The notes: generated by a model not told the origin, from the sequence alone. Shown: positions 8,681 to 16,435, counted from the stretch's first letter. The stretch is DNA of 64,000 bases from Promicromonospora sp. MEB111 (GCF_030209445.1 NZ_JARVSD010000003.1:1-64000); one strand, 5' to 3'. A program made the numbers and translations.

Positions 8681-9736
8681 ATGCCTCTCGCATCCCGGTA
8701 CCTCGCAGCAGAGGACCGTTACGACACCATGCAGTACCGCCGCACCGGCCGCTCGGGTCTGGACCTGCCCGCGCTGTCCCTGGGGCTCTGGCACAACTTC
8801 GGCGACACCAGCCCGTTCGACACGCAGCGCGCCATCCTGCGCCGCGCGCTCGACCTGGGCGTCACGCACTTCGACCTGGCGAACAACTACGGCCCGTCCT
8901 ACGGCGCGGCCGAGGCGAACTTCGGCCGGCACCTCGCCGCCGATCTCAGGCCCTACCGCGACGAGCTGATCCTCTCCACGAAGGCCGGCTACGACATGTG
9001 GCCCGGCCCCTACGGCGACAACGGCTCGCGCAAGTACCTGCTGGCCAGCCTCGACCAGTCGCTGACCCGCATGGGCGTGGACTACGTCGACGTCTTCTAC
9101 CACCACCGGCCCGACCCCTCGACGCCGCTCGAGGAGACCATGGGTGCGCTCGCGTCGGCGGTCCAGCAGGGCAAGGCCCTGTACGTGGGCGTCTCCAACT
9201 ACTCGCCGGCGCGCACGCGTGACGCCGCGCGGATCCTCGGCGAGCTGGGCGTCCCGCTGCTCATCCACCAGCCGTCCTACTCGATGTTCAACCGGCACAT
9301 CGAGAACCCCGCCCACGAGGACGGGTACGACGGCACGCAGAGCGAGTCGCTGCTCGACGTCGTGGGCGAGCTGGGCGTCGGGACCATCGTGTTCTCCCCG
9401 CTGCAGCAGGGCCTGCTGACCAGCAAGTACCTCGCCGGCGAGGCCCCGGCCGGGTCCCGTGCGGCCCGCTCCGACTCGCCGTTCCTCTCGGACCGGGCCC
9501 TCACCGGGGACTACCTGGGCCGCGCCAAGGCGCTCAACGAGATCGCTGCGGGCCGCGGGCAGACGCTCGCGCAGCTCGCGCTCGCCTGGGTGCTGCGGGA
9601 CGAGCGTGTGACGTCGGCCCTCATCGGCGCGTCGTCCGTGGCGCAGCTCGAGGACAACGTCGCGGCGCTCGCGGCGGGGCCCCTCACGGCGGACGAGGTC
9701 GCGGCGATCGAGCCCCTGGCGCGCCCGCTGGGCTGA
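8681..9736 (+). CDS. yghZ: Aldo-keto reductase of the YghZ/L-glyceraldehyde 3-phosphate reductase type
   Basis: 351 residues. Strong likeness to E. coli YghZ (AKR14): MQYRRTGRSGLDLPALSLGLWHNFG near the start, FDLANNYGPSYG with the catalytic Asp/Tyr, STKAGYDMWPGPYG with the catalytic Lys, and YHHRPDP with the His. LIHQPSYSMFNR and SALIGASS complete the NADPH-binding barrel. Reduces aldehydes such as L-glyceraldehyde 3-phosphate or methylglyoxal. It diverges from the TerD-domain gene through the symmetric promoter; no ribosome site is seen. A very strong terminator follows. Confidence 0.9.
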   Translation: MPLASRYLAAEDRYDTMQYRRTGRSGLDLPALSLGLWHNFGDTSPFDTQRAILRRALDLGVTHFDLANNYGPSYGAAEANFGRHLAADLRPYRDELILSTKAGYDMWPGPYGDNGSRKYLLASLDQSLTRMGVDYVDVFYHHRPDPSTPLEETMGALASAVQQGKALYVGVSNYSPARTRDAARILGELGVPLLIHQPSYSMFNRHIENPAHEDGYDGTQSESLLDVVGELGVGTIVFSPLQQGLLTSKYLAGEAPAGSRAARSDSPFLSDRALTGDYLGRAKALNEIAAGRGQTLAQLALAWVLRDERVTSALIGASSVAQLEDNVAALAAGPLTADEVAAIEPLARPLG

Positions 9737-9755
9737 CCCGGCCGGCGCGGTCGCT

Positions 9756-9800
9756 CGACGCCGCCCGCCCCGGGCACCTCGCCCGGGGCGGGCGGCGTCG
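9756..9800 (+). terminator. Perfect 20-bp hairpin terminator
   Basis: Arms 9756-9775 and 9781-9800 are exactly complementary (CGACGCCGCCCGCCCCGGGC and its inverse) around a five-base loop, 20 bases after the aldo-keto reductase stop. Confidence 0.85.
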
Positions 9801-9937
9801 GCAGCTCCACACCCCGTGTTCCGCCGCACTTCACGGGGCCGTCGCGCCGAATCGACCGGCGCGGCGGACGATGGGGGAGTCCGCCGCTCGACGGGGAGGG
9901 GTACTGGGGTACTGCACTCGTGAGAAGGAGCACCAGC

Positions 9938-11176
9938 GTGACCGAAACCAAGTCCGCGATCGTCGTCGGGGCCGGCATGGTCGGCCTGTCCACCGCCTGG
10001 CACCTGCAGGAACGCGGCGTGGAGGTGACGGTCCTCGACCGGCACGGCGTCGCCGCCGGCTCCTCCTGGGGCAACGCCGGCTGGCTCACCCCGGGCATGG
10101 CGATGCCGCTGGCCGACCCGTCGCTCTGGGCCTACGGCCCGAAGGCGATGCTCGACCCCGACGCCGCCCTCAGCGTCCCCTTCCGGTTCGACCGGGCGCT
10201 CTGGGGCTTCCTCGCCCGGTTCATGGCCCACGCGACGCCCGGCGCGTGGCAGCGCGCGATGGCGGCCCTCACCCCGATCGACCGCATGGCGCTCGAGGCC
10301 TACGACGAGCTGGAGGCCGGGGGCGTGCACGCCACCTCGCACGCCAGCCCCTGGGTGGTCGGGTTCGAGCGGGAGCGGGAGTCGCGGCCGTTCGTGCACG
10401 AGCTGCGGGCGGTGGCGAAGGCGGGCCAGAAGATCGCGCTGTCCCGGGTGCCCGACGGCGTCCGCGTGCCGCACCTCACCAGGGCCCTCCAGTCGCTCTG
10501 GACCCTGGAGGGTCAGCGGTACATCGAGCCGGGACCGTACGTGGAGGCGCTGGCGACGTCGGTCAGCGCGCGGGGCGCGAAGGTGCTCACGGACGCCCGG
10601 GTCACGGCCGTCCGGCCGATGCCGGGCGGCGGCGCCGAGGTCGAGGTGGCCGGCCGCGACGCACTCCGGGCGGACGCCGTCGTGGTCGCCACGGGCGCGT
10701 GGCTCCCGGACCTGACCCGGCAGCTCGGCGTGCGCACCCGGGTGCAGGCGGGACGGGGTTACTCGTTCAGCGCGCCCGTGACCGGCCCGCCGATCGACCA
10801 CCCGGTCTACTTCCCGGCGCGCCGCGTGGCCTGCACCCCGTACCAGGGGCGGCTGCGGATCGCGGGGACTATGGAGTTCCGCGGGCCCGACGAGCCCTTC
10901 CAGCCCCGGCGCATCGAGGCCATCGTGAACTCGGTCCGCGGCCTCTTCGAGGGCGTCGACCTCGACTCCCGCGAAGACGAGTGGGTGGGTTCCCGGCCGG
11001 TGACGCCGGACGGTCTGCCCCTCGTGGGCCGGACGGCGGCCCCCGGCGTCTTCGCTGCCGGCGGCCACGGCATGTGGGGCATGGTGCTGGGCCCCGCGAC
11101 CGGCCGAGCACTGGCGACGCTGATCACGACGGGTGCCACGCCGGAGGAGATCCGGCCGTTCGACCCGCTGCGCTGA
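9938..11176 (+). CDS. FAD-dependent D-amino acid dehydrogenase/glycine oxidase-like protein
   Basis: 412 residues; GTG start with AGAAGGAG seven bases upstream. The N-terminal dinucleotide fold IVVGAGMVGLSTAWHLQERG is classical for DAO-family flavoproteins. SSWGNAGWLTPG and the C-terminal VGSRPVTPDGLPLVG...GGHGMWGM are typical of DadA-like enzymes, which oxidise D-amino acids and pass electrons to the respiratory chain. It stands alone, without an alanine racemase or permease, so the substrate is open. Ends at a hairpin shared with the convergent TetR gene. Confidence 0.82.
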   Translation: MTETKSAIVVGAGMVGLSTAWHLQERGVEVTVLDRHGVAAGSSWGNAGWLTPGMAMPLADPSLWAYGPKAMLDPDAALSVPFRFDRALWGFLARFMAHATPGAWQRAMAALTPIDRMALEAYDELEAGGVHATSHASPWVVGFERERESRPFVHELRAVAKAGQKIALSRVPDGVRVPHLTRALQSLWTLEGQRYIEPGPYVEALATSVSARGAKVLTDARVTAVRPMPGGGAEVEVAGRDALRADAVVVATGAWLPDLTRQLGVRTRVQAGRGYSFSAPVTGPPIDHPVYFPARRVACTPYQGRLRIAGTMEFRGPDEPFQPRRIEAIVNSVRGLFEGVDLDSREDEWVGSRPVTPDGLPLVGRTAAPGVFAAGGHGMWGMVLGPATGRALATLITTGATPEEIRPFDPLR

Positions 11177-11179
11177 CCC

Positions 11180-11210
11180 CGGGCGCGCGGGTCAGCGATC
11201 CGCGCGCCCG
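11180..11210. terminator. 11-bp GC-rich hairpin between convergent genes
   Basis: CGGGCGCGCGG (11180-11190) pairs exactly with 11200-11210 around a nine-base loop. It follows the oxidoreductase stop and includes the last codons and stop of the tetR-like gene. Confidence 0.65.
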
Positions 11211-11944
11211 GCCAGCCGGTCGAGCCCGTCGAGGATCAGGTCGAGACCGAACTCGAACTCGGTCTGGTCGTCGCACCAGCCCAGGGTGGCGCCCGGCTCG
11301 TCGTGGGCGACCTCGGCGAGCATCTCGACCATGTGCGGCACCTGGTCGGCCATCTGCTGGAGCAGCGCGGTGGCCTCGTCGTCCGCGCCCTCGCGCGCAC
11401 CACCGCCGGCGGCCGAGCCCGCGGTCGCCCCGTCGGGCTCGAAGAGCTCCTGGGAGAACCCGAACGCCCGGCTGCCCAGGGCGTGCATCGCGTGGTGCAC
11501 CAGGTCCCACGAGAAGCCGCCGTGGCGCATCAGCCCCAGGAGCGAGTCGCAGTACCGGACGATGTGCAGGCTGAACGACGTCCGCGTCTCCAGGACGGTC
11601 GACGCCCAGGGGTGGCGCAGCAGCACCGCGCGCGCCGTGAGGATCTGCCGGCGCATCGCGGGCTTCCAGCCGGACGGCGGCGCGTCGTCCGGCAGGGGGT
11701 CGAGCAGGGCCACCGCGTCCTGGATCTCCGCCGCCACGACGTCCACCACGCCGTCGAGCAGGTCCTCCTTGCTGGCGACGTGGTGGTAGAGCGACATCGC
11801 CTCGATGCCGAGCTCGCGGGCCAGGCTGCGCATGGTGAGGGCCCCGAGGCCGTCCCGGTCGGCCAGGGCCACCGCCGACTCCAGGACCCGGGCACGGGTC
11901 AGGGTGGTGCGTGGTGGCGTGCCGGTCGTCTGCGGGGAAGTCAT
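11192..11944 (-). CDS. TetR-family repressor (TetR_C-type)
   Basis: 250 residues. The HTH spans about residues 14-60 (VLESAVALADRDGLGALTMRSLARELGIEAMSLYHHVASKEDLLDGV). The helical C-terminal domain resembles the tetracycline-repressor C-domain group, with a Gly/Ala-rich insertion around 175-185. It diverges from the operon at 12049-13580, and the gap holds two tandem palindromes overlapping that operon's -10 box. Repression of the redox operon and of itself is the simplest reading. Confidence 0.87.
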   Translation of the reverse strand: MTSPQTTGTPPRTTLTRARVLESAVALADRDGLGALTMRSLARELGIEAMSLYHHVASKEDLLDGVVDVVAAEIQDAVALLDPLPDDAPPSGWKPAMRRQILTARAVLLRHPWASTVLETRTSFSLHIVRYCDSLLGLMRHGGFSWDLVHHAMHALGSRAFGFSQELFEPDGATAGSAAGGGAREGADDEATALLQQMADQVPHMVEMLAEVAHDEPGATLGWCDDQTEFEFGLDLILDGLDRLAGRADR

Positions 11945-11972
11945 GGTCTCGCGATCCTACGTCCGCCGACCC

Positions 11973-12025
11973 TTGACGGGGCCTCGTGACGGTCCTACCT
12001 TACGTCGTAAGGCTTACGCCGTAAG
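11973..12025 (+). promoter_or_regulatory. Promoter with two tandem TetR-type operators
   Basis: A promoter TTGACG (11973-11978), 17-base spacer, TACCTT (11996-12001) drives the redox operon. Palindrome CCTTACGTCGTAAGG (11998-12012) overlaps the -10 box; CTTACGCCGTAAG (12013-12025) follows immediately. Both have odd-spaced arms CTTACG/CGTAAG. A repressor bound here would block RNA polymerase directly. Confidence 0.8.
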
Positions 12026-12048
12026 TCTCGTCCGGAAGGCGGAGCGTC

Positions 12049-12612
12049 ATGTGGACCTGGATCCTGTGGGTGGTGGGGACTCTCCTCGTGCTGGGGCTCG
12101 CCGCGTTCGCGGCGTTGGTGCTGGTCATGCGGAGCAAGAACCGGCGCGGGCTCGGTGTCGTCCGGCGGTTCAACCGGCGGGTCACCAACCGAGGCGCGCT
12201 GCGGGACGCGGGGGAGCCCGGTGCGTCGGCCGCGCTCGTCCGGCACGTCGGCCGCCGGTCCGGGGCGTCGTACTCGACGCCGATCGGGGTGTACCCGATG
12301 GACGGCGACTTTCTCGTGTACCTCCCGTACGGCCGGGCCGTGGACTGGCTGCGCAACATCCAGGCCGCGGGCACGGCGGAGCTGCGGGTCGACGGGCACG
12401 AGCACACGGTGACGCCGCAGCTCGTCGAGCCGGGCCGGGCGCTGCCCTACCTGTCGGGGGCGGACCGGCGGGTCGCGCGGCTGTTCGGGGTCACCGACTT
12501 TCTCGCGCTGCGACGGGTGGGGCCGGGCTCGGGCGACGCGGCGTCCAGGGCTGCCGCCGCGGACCAGGACGGATCGGCCGCCGCCCGCGACGGAGCGGGC
12601 GGCGCGCAGTGA
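12049..12612 (+). CDS. Membrane-anchored deazaflavin-dependent nitroreductase-like protein
   Basis: 187 residues; ATG with AAGGCGGAG upstream. One N-terminal membrane segment (about 5-28) precedes a split-barrel domain of the DUF385/Ddn group: ALVRHVGRRSGASYSTPIGVYPMDGDFLVYLPYG, then WLRNIQAAGTAELRVDG. Such proteins bind F420 or flavins and reduce quinones or nitro compounds. The C-terminus is a low-complexity Ala/Asp tail. It overlaps the next gene by four bases (GTGA) and is controlled by the divergent TetR protein. Confidence 0.8.
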   Translation: MWTWILWVVGTLLVLGLAAFAALVLVMRSKNRRGLGVVRRFNRRVTNRGALRDAGEPGASAALVRHVGRRSGASYSTPIGVYPMDGDFLVYLPYGRAVDWLRNIQAAGTAELRVDGHEHTVTPQLVEPGRALPYLSGADRRVARLFGVTDFLALRRVGPGSGDAASRAAAADQDGSAAARDGAGGAQ

Positions 12613-13580
12613 GGGCCGTGGTCCGCGACCGGTACGGTCCGGTGGACGTCCTGCGGGTCGCCGCCGTCGAGCAGCCCGAGCCGGGCCCGGGCGAGGCGGT
12701 CGTCCGGGTCGCGGCCGCCTCGCTGAACACGGCGGACCTCGACCACCTGCTCGGCCGCCCGCGGGTCGCCCGCGTGGCCACGGGCCTGGTGCGGCCGACG
12801 AACCGGCGTGTCGGCCTCGATGTCGCCGGGACGGTCGAGCGGGTCGGGCCCGATGTGACGAGCCTGCGGGCGGGCGACCGCGTCTGGGCCGACCTCTTCG
12901 ACAGCGGGCACGGCGCGCTGGCCGACCGGGTGTGCGTCCCGGCGTCGGCCCTCTCGCCGCTCCCGGAGCACATCTCGTTCGAGCACGCCGCCACCGCGCC
13001 GCACTCGGGTTCGCTCGCGCTCCAGGGCCTGCGCGCCGCCGGGCCGGTCCGGCCGGGCGAGCGCGTGCTGGTCAACGGCGCGGGTGGCTGCGTGGGACCG
13101 TTCGCGGTGCAGATCGCGAAGGCTCGGGGCGCGGAGGTCACCGCCGTCGACCACGGTGACAAGCTGGCCTTCCTCCGGGAGCTGGGCGCGGACGAGGTGA
13201 TCGACCATCGCCACGAGGACATCACGCGTTCCGGCCGGCGGTTCGACGTGGTGCTGGACATCGCCGACACCCGGTCCGTCGTGGCGGTTCGCCGGTGCCT
13301 GGCCCCGGGCGGCCGGTACGTGCTGATCGCCCGGCGGATGGGCTCCTTCGCGGAGAAGGCGCTGCTCGGCCCGGTGGTCGGCGCGCTGACCGGCACGCGG
13401 ATCGGCACCTTCGCCTGGCACCCGAACCGCCGCGCCGACCTGGCCGAGCTGGCAGGGCTGCTCGCCTCCGGCGCCGTGCGGCCCAGGATCGACCGCCGCT
13501 ACAGCCTCGACGACGCGGTCGAGGCCCTCCGCCGGCTCGCCTCGGGTGAGGCGAGCGGCAAGGTCCTGGTGGTCCCGTAG
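12609..13580 (+). CDS. Medium-chain NAD(P)-dependent dehydrogenase/quinone reductase
   Basis: 323 residues from a GTG overlapping the previous stop. GroES-like N-terminal domain (AASLNTADLDHLLG, VGLDVAGTVERVG) followed by a Rossmann domain with NGAGGCVGPFAVQIAKARGAEVTAV. Zinc-ligand Cys clusters of true alcohol dehydrogenases are missing, so the zinc-free quinone-oxidoreductase type is likely. Co-transcribed with the nitroreductase-like protein, suggesting a quinone or electrophile detoxification unit induced by a TetR ligand. Confidence 0.84.
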   Translation: MRAVVRDRYGPVDVLRVAAVEQPEPGPGEAVVRVAAASLNTADLDHLLGRPRVARVATGLVRPTNRRVGLDVAGTVERVGPDVTSLRAGDRVWADLFDSGHGALADRVCVPASALSPLPEHISFEHAATAPHSGSLALQGLRAAGPVRPGERVLVNGAGGCVGPFAVQIAKARGAEVTAVDHGDKLAFLRELGADEVIDHRHEDITRSGRRFDVVLDIADTRSVVAVRRCLAPGGRYVLIARRMGSFAEKALLGPVVGALTGTRIGTFAWHPNRRADLAELAGLLASGAVRPRIDRRYSLDDAVEALRRLASGEASGKVLVVP

Positions 13581-13684
13581 GCGGGCCGCCGTCGAACGTA
13601 GGGCTGTTCGCTCCATGAGCCCTGTTCGGCCGACGAAGCCTACGTCCGGCGTCCGTGGCTCAGGACGGTGGCAGGATCGGGCGC

Positions 13685-14353
13685 ATGACGCAACGCCGCA
13701 TCCTCATCCTCTCCGGCCGTGGACGTTACGAGGATCCCTGGCACGACCATGCGGCGACGTCGCACACGGCAGCCGGGATCCTCGGTGAGCTGGGGGCCGT
13801 CGAGGTGCGCGGCCTGTTCCGGGACGCGCTGGACGACCTGGACTCCGTGGACATCCTGGTCGTCAACGGCGGCACGGGCCGCCGGGACGCCGACTTCGAC
13901 GGTTCCGACGACGACTGGCTCCCTTTTCACGACCGGCTGTCCGCCTGGGCGCGGGCCGGGGGCGCCGTGCTCGGGCTGCACCAGGCGGCGAACACCTTCT
14001 ACGACGCGCCCGACTGGGAGGCGGTGCTCGGCGGGCGCTGGATCCCCGGCGAGTCGATGCACCCGCCGATCGGCACCGCCCGCTTCGAGCTGACGGTCGG
14101 CCACCCCCTCACCGAGGGCCTGAGCGTGGTCGAGGCCTTCGACGAGCGCTACTGCCGTCTCCGCGTCGCCGCGGACACGCGCGTGCTCGGCACCACCCTG
14201 GACGACGACGGCGCCCCGCACCCGGTCCTGTGGGCCAACGAGGCGCACGGCGGCCGCAGCGTGTACTCCGGGCTCGGCCACGACGTCCGCTCGTTCGACT
14301 CGGCGGGGCACCAGGAGCTGCTGCGCCGCGCCGCTTCCTGGCTGCTGTCGTAG
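13685..14353 (+). CDS. ThuA-like domain protein
   Basis: 222 residues from ATG 13685; an earlier in-frame start is less likely because CAGGAT at 13672-13677 fits a -10 box seven bases upstream. The fold is the ThuA/class I glutamine-amidotransferase-like group: RRILILSGRGRYEDPWHDHAATS, DILVVNGGTG, WARAGGAVLGLHQAAN, HPVLWANEAHGGRSVYSGLGHD. ThuA-type proteins appear in sugar (trehalose) catabolism and keto-sugar hydrolysis, but catalytic residues are not established. Stands alone, so the substrate cannot be named. Confidence 0.8.
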   Translation: MTQRRILILSGRGRYEDPWHDHAATSHTAAGILGELGAVEVRGLFRDALDDLDSVDILVVNGGTGRRDADFDGSDDDWLPFHDRLSAWARAGGAVLGLHQAANTFYDAPDWEAVLGGRWIPGESMHPPIGTARFELTVGHPLTEGLSVVEAFDERYCRLRVAADTRVLGTTLDDDGAPHPVLWANEAHGGRSVYSGLGHDVRSFDSAGHQELLRRAASWLLS

Positions 14354-14368
14354 CACGGACGGTGCTAC
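14350..14368 (+). terminator. Short hairpin at the end of the ThuA gene
   Basis: GTAGCAC (14350-14356) pairs with GTGCTAC (14362-14368) over five bases; the ThuA stop codon lies in the left arm. Could be a weak terminator or an autoregulatory operator of the toxin-antitoxin pair 40 bases downstream. Confidence 0.4.
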
Positions 14369-14408
14369 CTCTGGTCCAGGAATTGTCACCCAGGGTAGGA
14401 TCAAGGGT

Positions 14409-14642
14409 ATGAAGGTGAGTGTGAGTATTCCGGAACAGGACCTGCGGTTCCTGGATGACTACGTGGTGGACAACGGGCTCGGCTCGCGTTCCGCCGGTGT
14501 CCACGAGGCGATCGGTGCCCTTCGGCAGATGGCGCTCACGCTGGAGGCCGAGCAGGCGATCTCGGAGTGGTACGACTCGGGTGAGGCCGAGGTCTGGGAC
14601 GCGACGGTCGCCGACGGCCTGGAGTCCGATGTATCGCGGTGA
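14409..14642 (+). CDS. MazE/ParD-like antitoxin (ribbon-helix-helix)
   Basis: 77 residues. N-terminal KVSVSIPEQDLRFLDDYVVDNGLGSRSAGVHEAI has the strand-helix-helix layout of ribbon-helix-helix DNA-binding antitoxins; the acidic C-terminal half would bind the toxin. TAGGAT (14396-14401) lies seven bases before the ATG, suggesting a leaderless mRNA. It overlaps the toxin gene by 14 bases in another frame, typical of coupled antitoxin-toxin pairs. Confidence 0.82.
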   Translation: MKVSVSIPEQDLRFLDDYVVDNGLGSRSAGVHEAIGALRQMALTLEAEQAISEWYDSGEAEVWDATVADGLESDVSR

Positions 14643-14979
14643 GGTCTGGTACGCGGATCTCGACCCGGTACGCGGCTCCGAGGCGAACAAGGTCCGACCG
14701 GTCGTCATCGTGTCGAACGACGCCTACAACGCGGCGGCCCGGCGACTGGGCCGTGGCGTCCTGACCGTCGTGCCGCTGACGAGCAACGTGAAGCGCGTGC
14801 TCTCGTTCCAGGTGCTCGTCTCGAAGCGGGGCTCCGGGCTCGCGGTCGACTCCAAGGCGCAGGCGGAGCAGGTGCGGGCGGTCGACATGGGGCGCCTGGT
14901 CAATCGGGTCGGCAAGCTGTCCTCCGATGAGGCGGCGGCGCTCGACGAAGCCCTGCTGGTGCACCTCGGCATCTCCTGA
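14629..14979 (+). CDS. MazF/PemK-family mRNA interferase toxin
   Basis: 116 residues. Family landmarks are clear: MYRGEVWYADLDPVRGSEANKVRPVVIVSND, LTVVPLTSNVKR and DSKAQAEQVRAVD. The Arg of KVRP and the Ser/Thr of VVPLTS are the usual active-site positions of MazF ribonucleases, which cut mRNA at short sequence motifs. Start ATG 14629 lies inside the antitoxin gene. Solitary chromosomal module; no phage or transposon genes nearby. Confidence 0.9.
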   Translation: MYRGEVWYADLDPVRGSEANKVRPVVIVSNDAYNAAARRLGRGVLTVVPLTSNVKRVLSFQVLVSKRGSGLAVDSKAQAEQVRAVDMGRLVNRVGKLSSDEAAALDEALLVHLGIS

Positions 14980-14984
14980 GCCGC

Positions 14985-15007
14985 TTGACCTCAACCGTTG
15001 TTGAGGT
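14985..15007 (+). promoter_or_regulatory. MerR/SoxR-type promoter-operator
   Basis: TTGACC (14985-14990) overlaps a dyad with arms ACCTCAAC (14988-14995) and GTTGAGGT (15000-15007). A -35 box fused to CCTCAA/TTGAGG arms is the hallmark of MerR-family (SoxR-like) activators with 19-20 base spacers; TTGGCT at 15010-15015 is a possible -10. No merR gene is in the window. Confidence 0.65.
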
Positions 15008-15022
15008 TGTTGGCTGGGCCGC

Positions 15023-15766
15023 ATGGAGATCATCAGCATCGACACGGTGACCCGCTCGATCGCCGAGACGGCCGCGTACTACGAGACGGTCCTCGGGCTC
15101 CCGGTCAGCAAGGAGATCGGCGCGGTCGAGGTCACCGCCGGGCGCACGGTCCTGCGCTTCCGCGAGGACGCCGACGCCACGGGCGACCAGCACTACGCGT
15201 TCCTGATCGACGACGCGCGGTTCGACGCCGCCCGCGCGTTCCTGACGGCGGGACCCGGTCTGCTGAGCGAGGGCGACCGCACGGAGTTCGAGGCGCAGGA
15301 CGCCTGGAACGCGCGGTCACTGTACTTCCCGGGACCGGACCGCTCCGTCCTGGAAGTCATCGCGCGCCGTGATCTCCCCCGAGACCTGGGTGCCGGGCCC
15401 GGCGCGGGTGCGAAGGCCTCGAGCCCGCACGTGCCCGGCACCCAGCCTGACCCGTTCGGGCCGGGCGACCTGCTGTCCGTGAGCGAGGTGGGCATCGCGG
15501 TGCCCGACGTCGTGGACACCGCCGACCGGCTCACCGAGGCCGGGATCGGCCGCTACCCGGCCGGGTCGGCGACGTTCAGCCCGGCGGGGCACATCGACGG
15601 CATGCTGATCCTCGTCAGCGTGGGCCGCACGTGGTTCCCGACGTCGGACCGCGTCGTGGGCGAGCCGCCTGTCGCCGTCGTCGCCCAGGCGGGGCCGGCG
15701 AGCCCGGGCGTGATGCCGGGGCGGTACGAGCTGGCCCCGGGCCGGGTGCTGGTGGTGCGGGCGTAG
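15023..15766 (+). CDS. VOC (glyoxalase/bleomycin-resistance) superfamily protein
   Basis: 247 residues. The N-terminal half is a VOC module: DTVTRSIAETAAYYETVLGLPVSKEIGAVEV, RSLYFPGPDRSVLEVIARR. After a Gly/Ala/Pro linker (about 122-145) the second half (SVSEVGIAVPDVVDTADRLTEAGI) reads like a second, diverged VOC module. The reaction is not predictable. No ribosome site is visible. The MerR/SoxR-like promoter suggests induction by a redox-active or electrophilic compound, or a drug. Confidence 0.78.
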   Translation: MEIISIDTVTRSIAETAAYYETVLGLPVSKEIGAVEVTAGRTVLRFREDADATGDQHYAFLIDDARFDAARAFLTAGPGLLSEGDRTEFEAQDAWNARSLYFPGPDRSVLEVIARRDLPRDLGAGPGAGAKASSPHVPGTQPDPFGPGDLLSVSEVGIAVPDVVDTADRLTEAGIGRYPAGSATFSPAGHIDGMLILVSVGRTWFPTSDRVVGEPPVAVVAQAGPASPGVMPGRYELAPGRVLVVRA

Positions 15767-15773
15767 CCGAGGC

Positions 15774-16253
15774 TCACGCCCCCTCGGCGAACCCCGCCTG
15801 GCGCCACACCTCGTACACCGCGATCGACGCCGCGTTGGTCAGGTTGAGCGACCGGCGGCCGGGCAGCATCGGGATCCGCAGCTCGTCGGTGACGCGGGGG
15901 TGCTCGAGCGCCTCGGGCGGCAGTCCGGTGGGCTCCGGGCCGAACAGCAGCACGTCGCCCGGCCGGTACTCGACGTCGGTGAAGCGCGTGGTCGCACGCG
16001 TGGTGAACGCGAACACCCGGGCCTCGGGCAGCGCGTCGAGGGCGGCGTCGAGCGACGGGTGCACGTCCATGACGGCGAGGTCGTGGTAGTCGAGGCCGGC
16101 GCGCTTCAGCTTGGCCTCCGACAGGTCGAAGCCCAGGGGCTCCACGAGGTGCAGCCGCGCCCCGGTCACGGCGGCGAGCCGGATCGCGGAGCCGGTGTTC
16201 CCGGGGATGCGGGGCTCGAAGTACACGATGTGAGCCAGGGGGTTCTCGGGCAT
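15774..16253 (-). CDS. trmL: tRNA (cytidine/uridine(34)-2'-O)-methyltransferase TrmL
   Basis: 159 residues from ATG 16253; an in-frame GTG at 16277 is an alternative. SPOUT fold with family motifs: HIVYFEPRIPGNTGSAIRLAA (motif 1-like), LLFGPEPTGLPPEAL (motif 2) and LRIPMLPGRRSLNLTNAASIAVYEVWRQ (motif 3 with the trefoil knot). TrmL methylates the ribose at wobble position 34 of tRNA-Leu isoacceptors using S-adenosylmethionine. Single gene, convergent with the VOC gene. Confidence 0.9.
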   Translation of the reverse strand: MPENPLAHIVYFEPRIPGNTGSAIRLAAVTGARLHLVEPLGFDLSEAKLKRAGLDYHDLAVMDVHPSLDAALDALPEARVFAFTTRATTRFTDVEYRPGDVLLFGPEPTGLPPEALEHPRVTDELRIPMLPGRRSLNLTNAASIAVYEVWRQAGFAEGA

Positions 16254-16339
16254 GGGGGCGTCAGGCTGGTGCGGCACGGGTCCATTCTCGCTGCCGGACG
16301 GCACGGCGGCGTCCGGCGCCGTCGAGCGGGTGCCGGCCC

Positions 16340-16368
16340 TTGCCCGCCGTCGGACGCCCGCATACCCT
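16340..16368 (+). promoter_or_regulatory. Promoter of the trp leader-trpS unit
   Basis: TTGCCC (16340-16345), 17-base spacer, TACCCT (16363-16368). The leader ATG begins seven bases after the -10 box, so the leader peptide is probably translated from a leaderless 5' end. Confidence 0.7.
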
Positions 16369-16374
16369 GGGCGC

Positions 16375-16419
16375 ATGACGCACGGGCTGAACTGGTGGCG
16401 GCTGCACCCGCAGCCGTGA
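16375..16419 (+). CDS. Trp leader peptide (MTHGLNWWRLHPQP)
   Basis: A 14-codon frame with two adjacent Trp codons (16393-16398). Directly after them, CGGCTGC (16399-16405) and GCAGCCG (16410-16416) form a hairpin that includes the end of the leader. Stalling of a ribosome at the Trp codons would free GCAGC (16410-16414) to pair with GCTGC (16451-16455) inside the downstream terminator. This is the arrangement of ribosome-mediated attenuation known for the auxiliary trpRS1 gene of Streptomyces. Confidence 0.85.
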   Translation: MTHGLNWWRLHPQP

Positions 16420-16435
16420 CCTGACGCGCCCACCC

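Noticed and set aside
8618-11068. Minus-strand open frame extending the TerD-domain protein to more than 1500 residues
   Set aside because: The extension runs through the aldo-keto reductase and DadA-like genes on the other strand, is Arg/His/Gly-rich without domains, and passes the perfect terminator at 9756-9800. It is a high-GC shadow.
14996-14999. Toxin-antitoxin terminator reading of the dyad at 14988-15007
   Set aside because: The dyad overlaps a -35 box at the spacing of MerR promoters and has short arms; a promoter site explains it better.
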